Origin: Megamerina dolium
Taxonomy: Eukaryota; Arthropoda; Insecta; Diptera; Megamerinidae
Assembly (NCBI GenBank): GCA_963854835.1
Contig: OY978527.1
Coordinates: 43,474,040 to 43,538,039, forward strand
Reading direction: 5' to 3'
Length of the DNA: 64,000 bases
Shown: in pieces, positions 1 to 15,600 of the stretch
Layout of the letters: each line of letters opens with the position of its first letter
Position numbering within the stretch: the stretch's first letter is position 1
Translations under genes and position numbers: made by a program
Notes under the pieces: model-generated
The model's input: the letters and a program-made list of their open reading frames with translations, nothing else
Databases searched by the model: none
What the model was told of the DNA's origin: nothing

Positions 1-1230
1 GCATCATCATCGTCATCATTATTATGATTATTATTATAATAATATTATTAAAATTTATTTTTATTATTCTTTAAGTTGATTCTAAATATACTATATATAT
101 ATATTAAAATGCATTAAGGTGATACAACTTTTGTATGAAGAAATGTTTATAATGACTTTTAAGTTTCTACAGCAAAATATTATACAATCTTTCATAGTTC
201 ATTATTTCTATCAAATTTATAATTAATAAATAGACTACCAACAATTTGAATATAGAAAAAAAAAATTTTTTTGGACCATCTTAATGTAAATATATTATAT
301 TGCATGCATGTACACAAAATATTATAATTTAGGAAAATTTAATTTAATGAGATTTTATACGAGAGCACTTAAGTTTGTTACTAAATTTGTGTGAACGCGG
401 CGGTACTATAAAATAGCAAATATCATATAATAAACTATCTTATATAAAATTCATATAGGGAGTAGAGAGAATGCAAAAGGAGACATATGTCTCATTTAAC
501 TAATTATAGGTGGTAATATTTAAAGCATAGAAAATTGTCGCCTTCTGCTAGTTGAAAAAAAAAGAAAATAGTGAACAACAAAATTGTTGTAAACTTAGAT
601 TCGTAAATAAATAGTGACTTCACTATACAATATATGCTTATTGCCTCTTCTTATGTATTGTTCCTTTTTTTTTGCGTAATACAGCTGCTATTATTATTAT
701 GATTACAATTACGATATACGATTACTAACTTTGGCCATGCCTCCTCTGTTTTTATTTTTCTATTAACTTCCTGTTACTTTCAACAACAACAAAAACACAC
801 ACAAAACTGCTATAATTAGCGATCGAGAATAAAATACAAATAAAAAAAACCCAAAAATATATCATTAAAAGCTACAATAAGCCTGCCTGTAGGCATAATA
901 CTTTCGAAAATATATTACCGATACAGATACGAGTTTGTATATATATATAGTACATATATTACTAAGAAAATACATACTATATAGAAGCCAACAAACAAAC
1001 AATTCATCGCTGATTCACATCTATAGCTCAATACAAAGATTTAAATCAACTTAAGAAAGAAAAAACACAATTAATGATAATAAGAATAAGCAAAACACGA
1101 ATATATATTGTAGTAAAACTATCAATAAAATACACTTAACCAATGATGATCATATGTATATAATTTAAACGATAAATTGTTGATGATAAAAATGATGATA
1201 AAAATGTTCCTACCAAAAGTTAAGTTCAAT

Positions 1231-1267
<37 letters not shown>

Positions 1268-4200
1268 TACATATTAACAAACAAACACCACCGACGATGA
1301 ATTGTTAAATAAAGTAATTTTTTAACACCTTTCCAACACATTTAGAATAAGAAGGAGACTTGAAAAAATGTTAATCATTCATAGAAAGCAATAAATTTAT
1401 CAATTTACTTGGGATCGATAATAATACATAAGTGTGTAATCAATTGAAAATGATCTCTGTGTAACAATGTGTTGCAAATATAAAGAGAAATTTTGAAAAT
1501 TGCCAAAAATTTTACAAATTATATATACTTTACAAATGAAAACACATTTCTTAAGACACCCGTATGGCATATGCATATTGTAGTTACACTACATATACCT
1601 ACATACACCAATGTATAACAAATAATGATAAAAATGCACTAAACGCCTCAATGGTCGAATATATGCACTGCGATCGGTAGCAAAGTGCATTGCAAATGAT
1701 ATTCTATCATATGGTTAATTGCAACAAAGAATCGCACATTGTCGATACATAATATATTGTATGAAGCAAATGTTCAATTACTGCAAAGAACAACAAAGTG
1801 ATGATCATATGCATGTGCCGATATATGCCAGTATTCAGATGGGTTTACTTAAAGGTGCAAATATTTGCTTATGACTTTTACTCTCTCCGGGTATTTATGT
1901 GTGTGTGTGTATTGTATATATAATGACAAGAAATCTATACTAATAATGTTTGAAATAATTTAAATTTTATTTTATAAATACATATATGCATTTCTATTTT
2001 TACGAAATTGAGTATAAATTCAAATTGCAGTTTTTTATCAAATCAATTATTCTGTTGAAATTTGTAATATGGTGTGATAAAGCATATATATGATTTAATA
2101 GCACACTCTGAAGAATATTTATTATAATGATCTTTTGCAGTGGTCTAATTTTCATGATCTGCACTTACACTTATTCCTATGCTCAAATAACTCTCGGTTT
2201 ATTTTTGATCATTTTCAAAAAAGCCCCACATTCAGAAACTAAATATTGGAATTAGACATCTTTTATAATTTTTATTAATTTTGGAGTTTAATTTCATAAT
2301 TATTTTTTCGATATAATTACAACTTGGTCTAAGTGCAGGCACATAATGACCATACCTAATGTGCCTAGAATAAGAGTAAAAAAGAAGATCAGCGATAGTT
2401 TCCTTGAAATTATAAGTAACATATAGATAAAAATAGATAACAGTAGAAATTCAAATCAGTGATTATATTAGACAACTTAAATTATCCATTTTTTTTTTTT
2501 CGTATGATATTCAATTGACTACATTTCAATGGGTCATGAAATAACACCTGCTACATTTTCCAGCATAGCGATAAAACCATATCATTTATAAAAGTAAAAA
2601 AAAAAATCAAGTATAATATTTTATAAATGTCAACCAATGATTAGCACGATTTGTCTCCGTTTCATATCGTAGCATTCAAATATCAATGCAATCAATTTGA
2701 GTTTGACATTTAAAAAAATGATTCTATGCACTTGCGTGGTCAACATCCTTTACGATGTATGCTTAGGTTAATTCAAATTGTTTCTATTTTTTTTTTTTTT
2801 TGCATCACATCATCGACTATATACACAAGCAATGAAAATACGAGAATAAGAAATTATCAAGCATCAAGAAGAAAAATCAACAGAAATAACTTCTTTGTGT
2901 GTGTGTGTGTGTGTTTAAATTCACATAATACAACATCTGTTTTGTGCGGCAAAATGCCAATGTTGCTTCCGCTATTAGTTAGATACTGACATACACACAC
3001 GCAGACTAACAAGTAAGCAAGCAAATTTATTTAATAAGAAAAACAAAATACCAAAAAGGTAGAAAAACAAAATTTTCAAGCAACAACACATAGAATAAAC
3101 ATCCGTTAGTTTAAAGAGATATAACATATATATACACACATATATTTACACTCACTTCCATATATATATTTTATATGTATATGTAAAATAGCCATAAGGA
3201 TAGTATTCTTTAACATATAGCCGCAGAAATATTCATTACTTTTACATATTTATACTATTTAAATACTAAGAGCAAAATAAGAACGCATTTCTTTTGTAGA
3301 AAAAAATTCAAATACGACGATAAAATGTACCCTTCTTTTGAAATTGTTTATCTTGCGCATAAGTACATAGAAAGTGAGTAATTGCAGATGTTATGTTTTT
3401 ATGTACTTTTTATATACTTACGTTGTATTATTGTATTACAAGCATATAAAAATTCCATGTACCACTCAAGATGTACAAAACGCAGTATTTTATTAGGTAA
3501 ATTATTCGAATAAAGTATGAAGGGGAAAAGTTCAGAACGCACAACAATAACAACAACAATAGTTATAACTACTAACAAGTTCAAAGACCTCTTTCTCTTT
3601 TTTTTTTTTTGCCCTTGTAAAATAAATAACAGTAGAAATAGTTTTTTTTTGCATGGCTTGTTCTTCTTCTTTTTTTTGGGGAAATCTATACATGCATACA
3701 TCAATTATTGCTAACATAACTACAAATATACAATCCAACGCTTCCACTACTATCTTAATTTATTTACATATAATTTTTAAACATTTCAACGCTTAAATTA
3801 CATACATGCTCGTATATCTACTGAAATTACCAAAATACATCTAGTAAATACATTTTAAATACCATCAACAACAACAACAAGAGTGAGACTACACTATACT
3901 ATACAATAACAATAGAAATGGCAAATGGAAAAGATTATTTCAAGTTCATTAACTTGCGCGCAAAGAAAAACAAGCGAAACCAACAAAAACAAAAACGAAC
4001 ATGACATCATCATCATTATCATCATCAGCAGCAGCAATAGCAACAGCAGCATTATGATCAGTAATGGCAATATCAACATTATACAACTTAAGCATTTGGC
4101 TAATTTATTTTTATGTTCTTAATAATTTTCTTTAACCAAGCAAAAAAAAATATAGAAATAAAAAATAAAATGTAGAAACATATACACAAATGTGCGTGTT

Positions 4201-5449
4201 GTAATTTATTTTTATATCGAAATAAGTACAACCTGTCGCTCTATGTTTTTGTGTTTTTTTTTTTTGTGAGTAGATATACATACTTTACAGGCTAATTGCG
4301 TAAGTATGTACGCATACGCAGGAAGCCGTGGCATGTTTGTATGATATAAATCTTCTATAGCAAAAATATTATAAACTTTTTTGTGTGATTAGATAGATAT
4401 TGTTTTGCTTCTATTTTGTGATTTTGTGATTTGTAAAACTTTTTAAAATGTGATTTTAATTTTATTAAAGTAAAGCGCAAAAACAAAAAGTTCATAATTT
4501 TTATATTTTCTTATTCGAATATTTGTTATATTGTTGTTGTTGTTGTTGTTGTTGTTATTATATGTTTAAGAAATGAACAAACACATCATTAGGTAAGCTT
4601 ATTCTGAGTGATTGGTGTAGAGCCACTTGAACAACCTTTCACTTATATAGAAGTGCAAACGTAGTAGATGCGAAGTGTTTGTATACGTATACTTATATTA
4701 GCAAATTAAATTGAGAAGCGTATCATATTATTTTGGATGTTATTTTTTTTTTTTTTTAGTTTTGTTTCCCTTACTTTTCATGTGGCTTATTATGATTTTT
4801 ATTTTATTTGCAAAACTGGTAAAAAAAAAAAAAACGGAAAACTGGAACTTTCAATTTAACCAACACGTTTGTTGCTTAAGTCTTTTGTTCAATCATATCC
4901 AGAGATTTTACAATGGCTACAATTTTCGGTTCGAAATCAATTTTCAGAATTAACTAATTATGATTATGGAAAAATAAATTAAATATATATACTCTTTAAG
5001 ATGTTGTAACATTAAGTGATGAATTAGTCTAAAATATATGTTCATATATATTTTTAGTGATATGGAAAAACAACCTAAGCACATAATCTCTACATTCATT
5101 GATATTTCCTGCAATTCATAATACAAATTAATTTTTAATTATATTAGAATTTAAGAAATAATTACATAAATCAATAATTCTGCTGAAACAATGTTTTCAA
5201 ATTATGTAGGAATATTCTGAAAAATAACTCAAATCATACTGCACCTTGTTATTCTACATACTCGTATAATCAACAGTTTGCCATACATCATCTAATTTAT
5301 TCTAACTTGTTCAGAAAATTCTATTACATTTCATATTTATTTTCTTGCTTTTCCTTTCTTTTCCTTATCAGAATCTACCAATTTCTCAACAAACAAATCC
5401 AACCTATATATTTACAAAAAAAAGTAAAAAATATGCTATTTACTCAGTT
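1..5449. other. AT-rich non-coding region
   Basis: Unique-looking AT-rich DNA with short AG, GT, TTG and ATC microsatellites and many A/T homopolymers. Frames up to 101 codons are Lys/Phe-rich artefacts of poly-A and poly-T. No exon or transposon recognised. Confidence 0.7.
1237..1263. repeat. (AG)n microsatellite
   Basis: About 13 uninterrupted AG units. Comparable CT/GA arrays lie at 8769-8790, 29940-29958 and 48327-48349. Confidence 0.96.
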
Positions 5450-5468
5450 ACACACACACACACACACA
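5450..5468. repeat. (CA)n microsatellite
   Basis: Nine CA units. Other CA/GT arrays occur at 2896-2914, 8488-8507, 17425-17442, 20223-20240 and 51801-51821. Confidence 0.95.
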
Positions 5469-8400
5469 TATATAGGCACAAACGTTATAGTTATAGTCAT
5501 AAAATTCGTAAGACTTGTTACTTTTTCCTTTTCTAATTTTTATTGTAGCATAAAAATTAAGAAATAGCAACAACAACAACAACAACAGCTAATAAACGAA
5601 TATTAAAAACAAAACAAGACACACAAAAACCCAAATTAGAAGAAGAACATTTTTAAAATCAAATATTTACCTGTCTTATATTTTGCTTCTACGCAGCCTA
5701 TTTTGCTTCTGCTATCCTTCTTCGTATTATTTTTCTATTTCTACAGTTACTTATGCTACACCATCTTAACATACATACAATATGTTTTCAAACACATTCA
5801 CCCAAACATGCATCAACCCCTGACATTGAAGAAGAATTTCATTATACGTATAGTTTTGTAGATCCCAGACATAGCAGGTAGCTAAAATTCCATTAAATTA
5901 GGCAAACCTTTCACAATCAAAAACCTGCATGTGTACAAAATCACTGAAGCATTCCATAGTAATAATACATACTACATACTACATACTACTACTACTACAT
6001 ATATAGCAGAATGTGCATATGGATTTGTATACATAATGATAATGACGACATTCGGCAACAAGAAACAAAACAAACAAAAAAGTAGCAACAACAATGTCTA
6101 TAATTTGAATTGAGAATGAGAATCAGAAAGTAGATACCCTCAACGAAAATGAAATGGTGAAAAAAAATCCTGTCTGTGCACACATACATGTGGACAAACA
6201 ATCAGATAGGAGCACAAATATACACAAACTCATATAAATTGAATTATGTTTATCAAAAACCTCGACGACGATGAAAATTGGTTTTAAGTGCCTTTTGCTG
6301 CTTTTTAAAATGTTTTCAGTTTTTACTTTTTTTGTTTTTTGTCCTCCATTTCTTTCATCATCATTTTGTTGTCATTATTATTACTGATATTACTTTGGTA
6401 GCGGTGTCTAGAAAATATTTTTCCAAAATATTTATCAAATTCGGTTTATGTTTTATGTGTACATATACCGTATGTACATACGTTGGGGTATACAGAGTTG
6501 TAGTCTAGGTCTTTTAAGGAGCATTATGCATAAGACATAATGTTTTTCCCGTATGCAGAATGTTCTGTTATTTATAAGCTATTATTTAGTAGATGTATTT
6601 TATTCAACACTCGTACTTAGCCAACACCGATAAAAATATGCTGCCAATTACTTTGATTTTTTCCACTGTACAGAGATGTTACTTACCGATATCTATTTAT
6701 TTAAATGTCAAAAATGTTATAATTAAAAAGAAAAGAGATAGGAAGAATATTGCAAAAGAATTATTACTTTTGATGCATTTAATCTATTAAATAATCAGAA
6801 TTGTTTTATTTGAAATTTACATATATATAAAATATATAAAATAAAAATAATATCAAGTCTGTTTAGAAAACTTAATATCTATGTCGTTTTATTGGCACAA
6901 AGATAGCGAGTTGTTGAACAAAATACGAATAATATCGTTTAGATATTCCTATCCTTATTTTTTGAGACGATTTCGATATTCAATTTTTCCAAAATTCTTA
7001 AAAAACCTTCATTAGCAGAATTCTAATTATATGACTTTGTCAGAGTGTTATCACTAAACTCACCAAAACATTTTGCATAGCAGCTCAAGCATTAGACCAC
7101 AATTTACGCAGTCGATATATTTCTTTTTTATACTCATAATTTTAGAATCGTAGACTTGCGAAATATTATTCAATACCATATACTGGGCAAATTGAAAAAT
7201 GTCATGCTGTAAACATCAAAGTGAATTCGAACCTAAACAAAATGTGTTACTTTAAGACATATACTCGTATATTTCTTTTGAAATACTCCCAGTTCGAAAT
7301 GTGATTACAAAATCTGATTAGATATGTAAATTTAATTAAAGTTAAAAACTTAAGCAATCACAAAAAAGGGCATATATATATAGGTATAAAAACAATGCCA
7401 ATGCCAAAACCAAAATCATTATTTTTTCTTATAAAAAAATCTACTATACTACAACATCATCTTCTACTTCTTTTACTACTACTAATACTACTACTACTAC
7501 TACTGCAAGTTTGATAATGGTTGTGGATCATATTACTCAATAATTGTATGTATATATTTGACAAAATCAGAAGAGAAAAAAAATAAAAATACACCACTAC
7601 CATTTTCACAATACTTACATCTTAAATAGATATATATAAATGGCATACTATACATATACTCTCACATATCATCACACATCACACAGTGCTAATAAGTGCA
7701 ATCACAATAAAATGCATATATTAAATATTTACAATAAAATCAGCTTTTTTTTTCAATATGCAAATGTATTTCGATTTTTTCGCAATCGACTTGTTGCTAT
7801 TATTGCGGCATCTTGATTTGGTCATTTTTTTTTTAACTTTTGTAATTTGCTTATTGTTTAGCTCATCTCTAATGTCAAAAATAGTCACCTTTATTATAAT
7901 GGTTTAACCTATTAATAATAGTAAATATTGTATAAAGTAATATTGTTTTTGTTTTTTTAAGTAAAATCTTATGTGTTTGTGTGTATAACTAATTCATTAA
8001 AGATCGCACAAACGCATACGCACAAATAAAGAGACACTTGTACATACATATATGAGTTTCAGTTGCATCTTTAGCTAAATTCAGTCCAGTCCATTCGGTT
8101 CAATTCAGTTCACAGTTGATTTGCAATTTGCTGTTTTATTATTACATAGCATTGTTGTCATAAAAGCTTTACACACTTTTGTTGTTGGTGTTTTTTTTTT
8201 TTTTTGTTAGCGCTGAATTTTATCATCTTCCACATACACTCACACATACTCGTAGACGTATGCAGTGCATATAAAAGGCATCTCTGATATGCATGCGCAT
8301 ATGCATTCGTATGTGTTATTAATAAAACGTATGCCAAACAATTATCACCAACTCATGCAGCATGGCAATAGCAATAGCAACAGCAACAGCTTCACATATA

Positions 8401-9023
8401 CATATTATATTATGTATTATACTCGTATACCTGTAGCGATAATAAACATTGCAATGCGATATGTACATATGAATATTCGTGTGTTTCTGTGTGTGTGTGT
8501 GTGTGTATGAGTGAGCATGTAATACAATGCAGACGGCTGTCATAGCTGTTTGCATTGTTGTTCTTGTTGTTGTTGTTATTATTGTTGTTGTTGTTATAGT
8601 GCAACGGTGTGCCATAAAAATAAGTCTCATATAATACATATTTACAAGTCAACCCTGACCTGAAAAAATTACGTTGTTGTTGTTGTTGTTGTTGTGTAGT
8701 AAGTTAATATATGTATATTCAATATATGTAGATATATTTTTTTTTATTCTGTCTCAATTGCTCTCCCGCTCTCTCTCTCTCTCTCTCTCTGTCACTGTTA
8801 CTCTCTCCTTTTATCGGTTAACGTTTGTGTTGTTGTTGCTTTATCTCGTCTCTATAGATATATTTTTACTTACGTACATAGCATGTTGAAATTGATTGTA
8901 GATAGTTGCTGTTGTTGTAAAACTGTTATTTATTTGTTGACATCGTTGTTGTTGTTGTTTCATCTTTGCCGTACATATAAATATTCGTCACACATAATAA
9001 TTGTGAATATTAAATATATTGCT

Positions 9024-9025
<2 letters not shown>

Positions 9026-9056
<31 letters not shown>

Positions 9057-9067
9057 GCTGTTGTTGT
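9026..9067. repeat. (TTG)n microsatellite
   Basis: Fourteen near-perfect TTG triplets. Several other short TTG/CAA arrays occur at 4531-4556, 8672-8695, 13624-13640, 16394-16425 and 16787-16823. Confidence 0.95.
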
Positions 9068-9466
9068 AATTTTTTTTTTCCCAATTAATATTTAATAAAT
9101 ATTAATGGATTTTGCAGAATATATCCACATACATACCTATATTTATATGCATATGTTTATAGAAATATTCATACATATGTGTGACATTATAAAGGAAAAG
9201 ACCTATATATGTACCTCCTACTATATTATTGTTGATAAATATTTGCATATTTATAAGTAAGTATTTTTACAGCTCTGATATAGGTAATAAGGGAATAATA
9301 TATTTTCAATTTGGAAAACAAAGAACTAAATATCAGCGTCATCCCTTAGTATAATATTTTCTGAATTCCGAAGACTGTGTATAACTACTTCACAAAGAGA
9401 TAGTTTCTTTTCACCGGACAGTTCCTGTTGTCACCAGTCACTTAAGCTATTACTATTTACGAATTA

Positions 9467-9510
9467 CGAATTACTATTTCGTCACAGTATAGTGACGAAA
9501 TAGTAATTCG
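9467..9510. repeat. perfect 19-base hairpin
   Basis: CGAATTACTATTTCGTCAC (9467-9485) is followed by six bases and its exact complement (9492-9510). The stem has no mismatch, unusual in sequence this AT-rich. It is too short and symmetric to be a typical pre-miRNA and lacks transposon features. Confidence 0.9.
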
Positions 9511-11943
9511 AATAGAAAGAGATCTCACGCAACAGACATATTGTAATTCTACACAAAAATCTAAACCTGAGATCAAAATGATACCAAGTGATCCAGGAAT
9601 ATTGAAAAAAAAATAGTTTTAGTTTTTGTTTTGTTTTATTTTAGTTTCAGTAATTGATTCCAGATCTTTGTTATAGAAAATTTTCACAATCAACTTATTG
9701 TTGGACTCATTTTTCAAGAAGAAGAAACAAATGAGTTCCCTAGATTTTTCCTTTAAATTATGGATTTCTTTTACATTTTTGTGTTCTATCATTCATTGTA
9801 CTTATACTTATAATACTGAGTATTTTAAAAAAACAAATTATTTTTTTGCAAATATAAATTTATAATTGAAAACGAGTTTATTTTATATTTTTTTTTTCAC
9901 ACACTAGTTTGGTTTCTTCTTGTTTTTAGAACTATCTATTTTACATTTTTTTTTATTATTTTTATTTATATACAATTAATGCTCATATTATATGGATTTT
10001 TGTTTTTTTTATTGTCATTCTTATTGTTGCTGTTATTGTTATTATTTAATATATGTAGCAGTTATGCAAATAAATATTTTTTTGTTAACTAGAATGTATT
10101 ATATTAATAATATTAGTTATATATGCATAAATATTTATATTCCATTAAAAATGTAAATTTAATTTATTTATTTAGTGAATATGCATCAAGTTGTATTTAA
10201 AATATTATGGTAGGAGTTGGTATATATATATATATACATACGTATACAATAAATGAAGTGAGAAACATGAGTTTCATTCTAAGCTGTTTATCTTGTTCAT
10301 ATAATCATTTACGTAGTATAATAATATTTATAGTGCAATTAATATTTGAATGAATATTAGAATAGGTCAAATTATTAAAATGAAAATAATAGAAACTACT
10401 CATGATTCTAAGTACAGTTGTCCAAGGGAGCAATGGTGTGAAATCGATTTAGATAACCCGCAATTTTAAAAATTAGCAATGATATTCATACAATTCATAT
10501 TTATTCTAATGTGGGTGGTCAAACTAAATTTTACATTCATGCTTTCAATGACAAATATATTTAGAATTATCAATAGTTTCTTTATTTCTCAATATGATCA
10601 AAAATTTGACTGATTCAAATTAATATATTACACATACGCATGTATTTATGTATGTAATTTAAAGCATATTATCATTAAAACATGTATATTAATTTGATGA
10701 AAAAATACAATTTCTTATCAAACTAGCCTAAATGCTAAATATTGTTTTAACACATTCATATTTTATATCTACATACGAGTACAACATTCTAAACAGCAAT
10801 TTCTATTACTATGTAAAAGTATTCGCATACATATATGACACCAAGATTACCTTGCTATTAAACTTTTGCAACCTTCTCTCTAGCACATGAATAATTTTGT
10901 AATTTCCTGTAAATGAAAAATCGCTTTCCTTCAAATGTTGTACGAATTTAATACATTTGAATACATATATCTACTCGCATGCATGCGATGTTGTGATGTA
11001 TATGTGAGTGATATGCACATCGAAGTAAATTTATGAATATATATACAATAAATTTAGATAAATCCGTTTGCATTTAAAAAGTAAATGGGAAAAAATGTGC
11101 AAATCATGTTGCTGTTATTGTTGTTGTTGTTGCTGTTGACCATCATTGCAAACCACCTTCAACTCGTGAGACATGAATGCACGCACACGCACATGTTAAT
11201 TCTATTATAATAATAAAATAATCACACATTAGAGTACTCTCGCATATATGCACTAAGAAAACGGTCATAATTTTTCAAAACAAAATTAAATAACTATACA
11301 TAAATATATATCTGTGCACATTTTAATGATGTTCAAAATGCATATACACATTTTTAACGTTAGTTTATTAAACACAAATGCATGCGTTGAACTTGTCATA
11401 GAACAAAATTTGTGCTCATGTCTTACATGATTAATGTTTGTGTCGTTTTTTCTTCTCTCTTGTTTACGTCATATTTTTTTTTTCTTTTCAAATCTTATAC
11501 ATATACGAAGCCACAATGTTTTTTCTTTTTTACATTTGAAAAATTATATTTTTTCTACACATTTTCTGAACATTATCTCATCTAGCATCGTTATCATGAT
11601 GATTATTTGCATCATTGCCTAGATTTATATCGGTACGTTAGTACAGTCGTTATGGCTCTGTAAAGTCATATTGTTCAATGCTCATTAGTGAATTAACCAT
11701 TTTGTATAGTATAATTGTATAGGTATAATTGATATATGATTTACTTTACATTACAAGCATTATGTATATATATATATATATATATAATTTCATTTGTTCC
11801 ATCAAATTTTGTATTTTCAAAGATTTTGGCCCATAATTTTTGTGTAATACAATTAAAACTGCATAAGCTTTCATAATAACATTATTTTTGGTTCATATTT
11901 ATCGAATTCTCATAAATACTATGTATAACACCGTCCGACATAA

Positions 11944-12661
11944 GTTTGCACACTTAAGCAGGACCTATATATTCTAAAAGTAGGGCTGAACAACAGATAA
12001 TCGTGTGTGACCGTTTTGCTAAATCAATTCGTTTACGGTTTTTAGACGCAAAATTGGTTTAATTAAAATTACTCATACGACTTTTTTTTTTTTTTTTAAT
12101 ACAACATATTATTATATTTTTTTTAAATTAATTTTGTAGGTTTTTTTTCCCAAACTTATAGTAAGCGCCAGATGTTGTTTGAGAGTACTGTTATCCTAGC
12201 TTAATGAGTTGGAAAAAGGATTTAATTCTTCAGTACATAGCTATTTTTGTACCATTTCAATTGTCTACTTCACAATATGCCATTTAATTATAGATGTAAT
12301 TAAAAACCGTCAGTATGAGTGGAAAATATGTGAAAGTGGTCTCACTATCAACTGGTGTTAACCAAGAATGCTCGAAACTCCAATGCTTTTTGTGTAATTG
12401 AGAGCACTAGAAAGTAATAGCAAAGATTTTAAGCTTTCAAAAACAATTTTTTCAAAATTAAGCAAAGCAAATATTTGAATTTTTTAATCAGAAAAAATAG
12501 CTTTTTGTGAAAAAATAGTCAGATGAGTAATATAAATTTAAAAACAATTTTTCGTCTAAAAACCCCAAACGAATTGATATAGAAAAACGATCAAATACGG
12601 GTATTCTATTTCAAGTCTATTTTCAGAATTTACAGGTCTTGCTCACGTGTGCATACAAAAG
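11944..12661. mobile_element. foldback-like element with about 140-base inverted repeats
   Basis: The left arm 11944-12081 and right arm 12517-12661 are imperfect inverted copies. They share GCACAC, AGCAGGACCT/AGCAAGACCTG, ATCAATTCGTTT, GGTTTTTAGACG, AAAATTG and ATTACTCAT in the same order. The 435-base interior is AT-rich and non-coding. Outside the left arm lies CACCGTCCGACATAAG, which looks like a Tc1-type tip, so the true ends may be slightly further out. Probably an old Tc1-like non-autonomous element. Confidence 0.7.
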
Positions 12662-15600
12662 TTGAATTTTGTCGAAATATTTCATCATGACATTCTCATT
12701 CCAAGTATTATTTTATTTCGTATTTTATTTATCTATGCTCATCATTCTCAGAAATCTACTACTATCAATCTTCTGTATGTAGAAGATTATCAAAATGTAT
12801 GAAAATATTAACACTAAATAAATAACAGTTGCTTTTAGTTTTTTTAATTCAATTTGTGTTTTTCTATTTTGAATTCTTAAAAATAGTTTATAAATACAAG
12901 TATAGTATGAAGTATCAAGAATCAAATAAAAACTAGAGCTATTAGATGATGCTGTCAATTGCCAAATTTAAATATCAACACTTGAACATGTTTTGCTGAA
13001 GAACATAAAAAGAAAAAAAAAAGCGGTAGTTGCTATACTTAGTACCATATACGTTTATAGATTTTTATCTCATACGCATATGCAGCATACGAGTATGCTG
13101 TGAGAGAGCTAATAAATAAATGAACAAAAAAAAAAAAGAAAGAAAAAAAAAACAAAAAAGAAAGAAACAAAAATCGAATAAAACCAGTTTTTTTTTAAAC
13201 TAACTGTTTTTAGACCAGATTATATATAATTTTTGCCAAAAAAAATCAACGAACCACGTTGTAATGTTTTTTTGTTTTTATTGGCAAAAATCCCAAAAAG
13301 ATATATAAAACTAGTTTTTTTATTTTTTTTTTTTTTTTTTTTGTTTATTCATAATCATCTACAACTACTATACTTCTTCATTATGATCATTTACCATAAA
13401 TGAGCTTAAGTATGTGTATATGCCTTTAAAAAAGACTTGACATTATACGACGCAACATGTGTGTTAATGGCAATAAGTTTTTGTTTATTTATTGTTTTTG
13501 TAAAATTTTGCACTTTTCAGTTTTGATTCAGTTAAAACCGTGTGCATATACAACATACTACTATATTACGTTATGAATGTCTACCATGTGCCTTATTGGC
13601 TGGCTGACTAGCTGCATAACGAACAACAACAACAACAATAATAACAACAAAAACTGTAATTATAGCACCAAAAGCAACAGCCAACTCTAACATTAACCTT
13701 GGTCTTGGCATGAATTCTTAACCATGCATACACGCAAACGTACATATATACATTTAAACTTGGCTTAGAATTGCTAAGAAAATTTTTTTTTATACATAAA
13801 TTCTTTATATTTTTAATTTTTTTATATTAATTTTTTTATTTTAATTTTTACATTTTCTTGTCTCATTTTGGCTTTATTATTAAAAAAAAAGATCAATAAA
13901 AATTTTTATTATAGAATATATATTTCATTCACGTATAAGCAAATACCATAAAAACCACACAGTAAGTAGGTGGACTTGTTTCAAGTTATTATTTTTGCAC
14001 ACACACACACATACCCATGCATATTTACATTATATGAATTCTCAATTTATACCACAATATATTCTCATTAATACATAATATGTACAAACAATATTAAATA
14101 GTGATCTGAAGTAAGTTAACATATGTCTATGTGTGGGAATTATTTTCACAATAATTAATATATTTATTGCTTTGGAATTGATTAAAAATTTTTATTAAAT
14201 CAATTCATACAGCATATATTTGGTAATAAAAACAAAATGAAAATATTGCTAATACATTCTAATTCCTTAATTGCATACACTGTTAGTTACCATGAAAATG
14301 TTATTGACATTAACATGATCACAATATATAAAATCAGCACATATGTATGTACATGTATACGTGTAATTTCATTTTCATTTTCATTGCTATTTAAGTTTTT
14401 ATTATAATATTTATGGCATATATTTATTTGCAATAAAAGAAATGAGTAAAACGGAAAGCACATAATGTTTGTTTGTGATCTCTAAATTGTAAGACACATA
14501 CATACGAACGATTTAATATGATTACATACGATTTTTGAGTCTTATTCGAGAGCCCCAATATGAAAACGGCTTATAATTAATTATATGAGCACAGGTGTAA
14601 ACCGAGTCACATAAATACATGTTTTACCCAGGCAACCACCCAATCACAATGTGCTTTCAAAATATTCAAAAAATAACTAAAACTGAAACTAACAATTTTG
14701 AAGGAGATTCCCTTTAAAAAGTGGGAATATAAAGTAAGCATGTTTAGAGAAAATGTTAAGGAGAAAAAATTAGTTAGAGCCTATCTTATGGTACAAAATT
14801 AACGAAATAACAAATGAAAAACGATAAATAGTCCCATAACTGAATATAAATCGCATCTAAAGCAATAAAATCTATAATTGACCCCTATAATTTTTTTTCT
14901 CACAACATTCCCTGCAAACATACATAACCTTTATCTCCACTCCTTAAGGGGACTACCATAAAAAATTGCCAAAAACACCTGAAAATCAACAATAGCTGCC
15001 CCTAAAACGTTTAAATATATGACCAAACTGTACAAAATTGATGCTTAAAAAGCAAGTGGGTCCAAATCAGAAATTTATTGATGCGTTCTTGGTAAGAAAT
15101 GCTTCATTTGATTGAAATTTTATGCTTTTCACTGAGCCAAGCCGCTTAAAAATTTGACCCGCCTTATTGTACAGCATATATTTTTTATTACCATAATTAA
15201 AATACTATTAATTACGTTCATATACTTCACATTAGCTTTAAAATATTTCTAATGAAATATAAACAACAACAACATCAACAGCAATCATAACGACACACAA
15301 AAATCATAAAATTTTAATTCTTCAATACTCATCTATCTAACACGTCGAGCAAGCCAGTTAACCAGCCGGCTTGAACTTTAGCCGAAACAACAACAAAATC
15401 GAAAGATAAACTCAAAAAAGATAATCATTAAAAACGAGTTTGTTTCCTAAGTCTTCATTCATATAATGGAGACAAATATAATTTACTTGGCGGCATACCG
15501 AAAATGACAATCATGTATTATTATAGTGATTCTTGTGTGTAGCGAATGCAATAAGAACGCACAAATAAAGACAAATAAAAATTGCACAAATTTTTTTTAA

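Larger units (their letters stand above)
5469..11943. other. AT-rich non-coding region with microsatellites
   Basis: Contains CAA, TAC (5969-6000, 7470-7506), GT, CT and TTG arrays and the 19-base hairpin. Nothing with splice-site-bounded coding potential was seen. Confidence 0.7.

Noticed and set aside
7219..7240. B-box-like GGTTCGAATTC (minus strand)
   Set aside because: No A box or cloverleaf at the right distance.
13200..13330. Possible short inverted element around TTTTTGCCAA
   Set aside because: Matching part is about ten bases in low-complexity sequence, too little to call an element.
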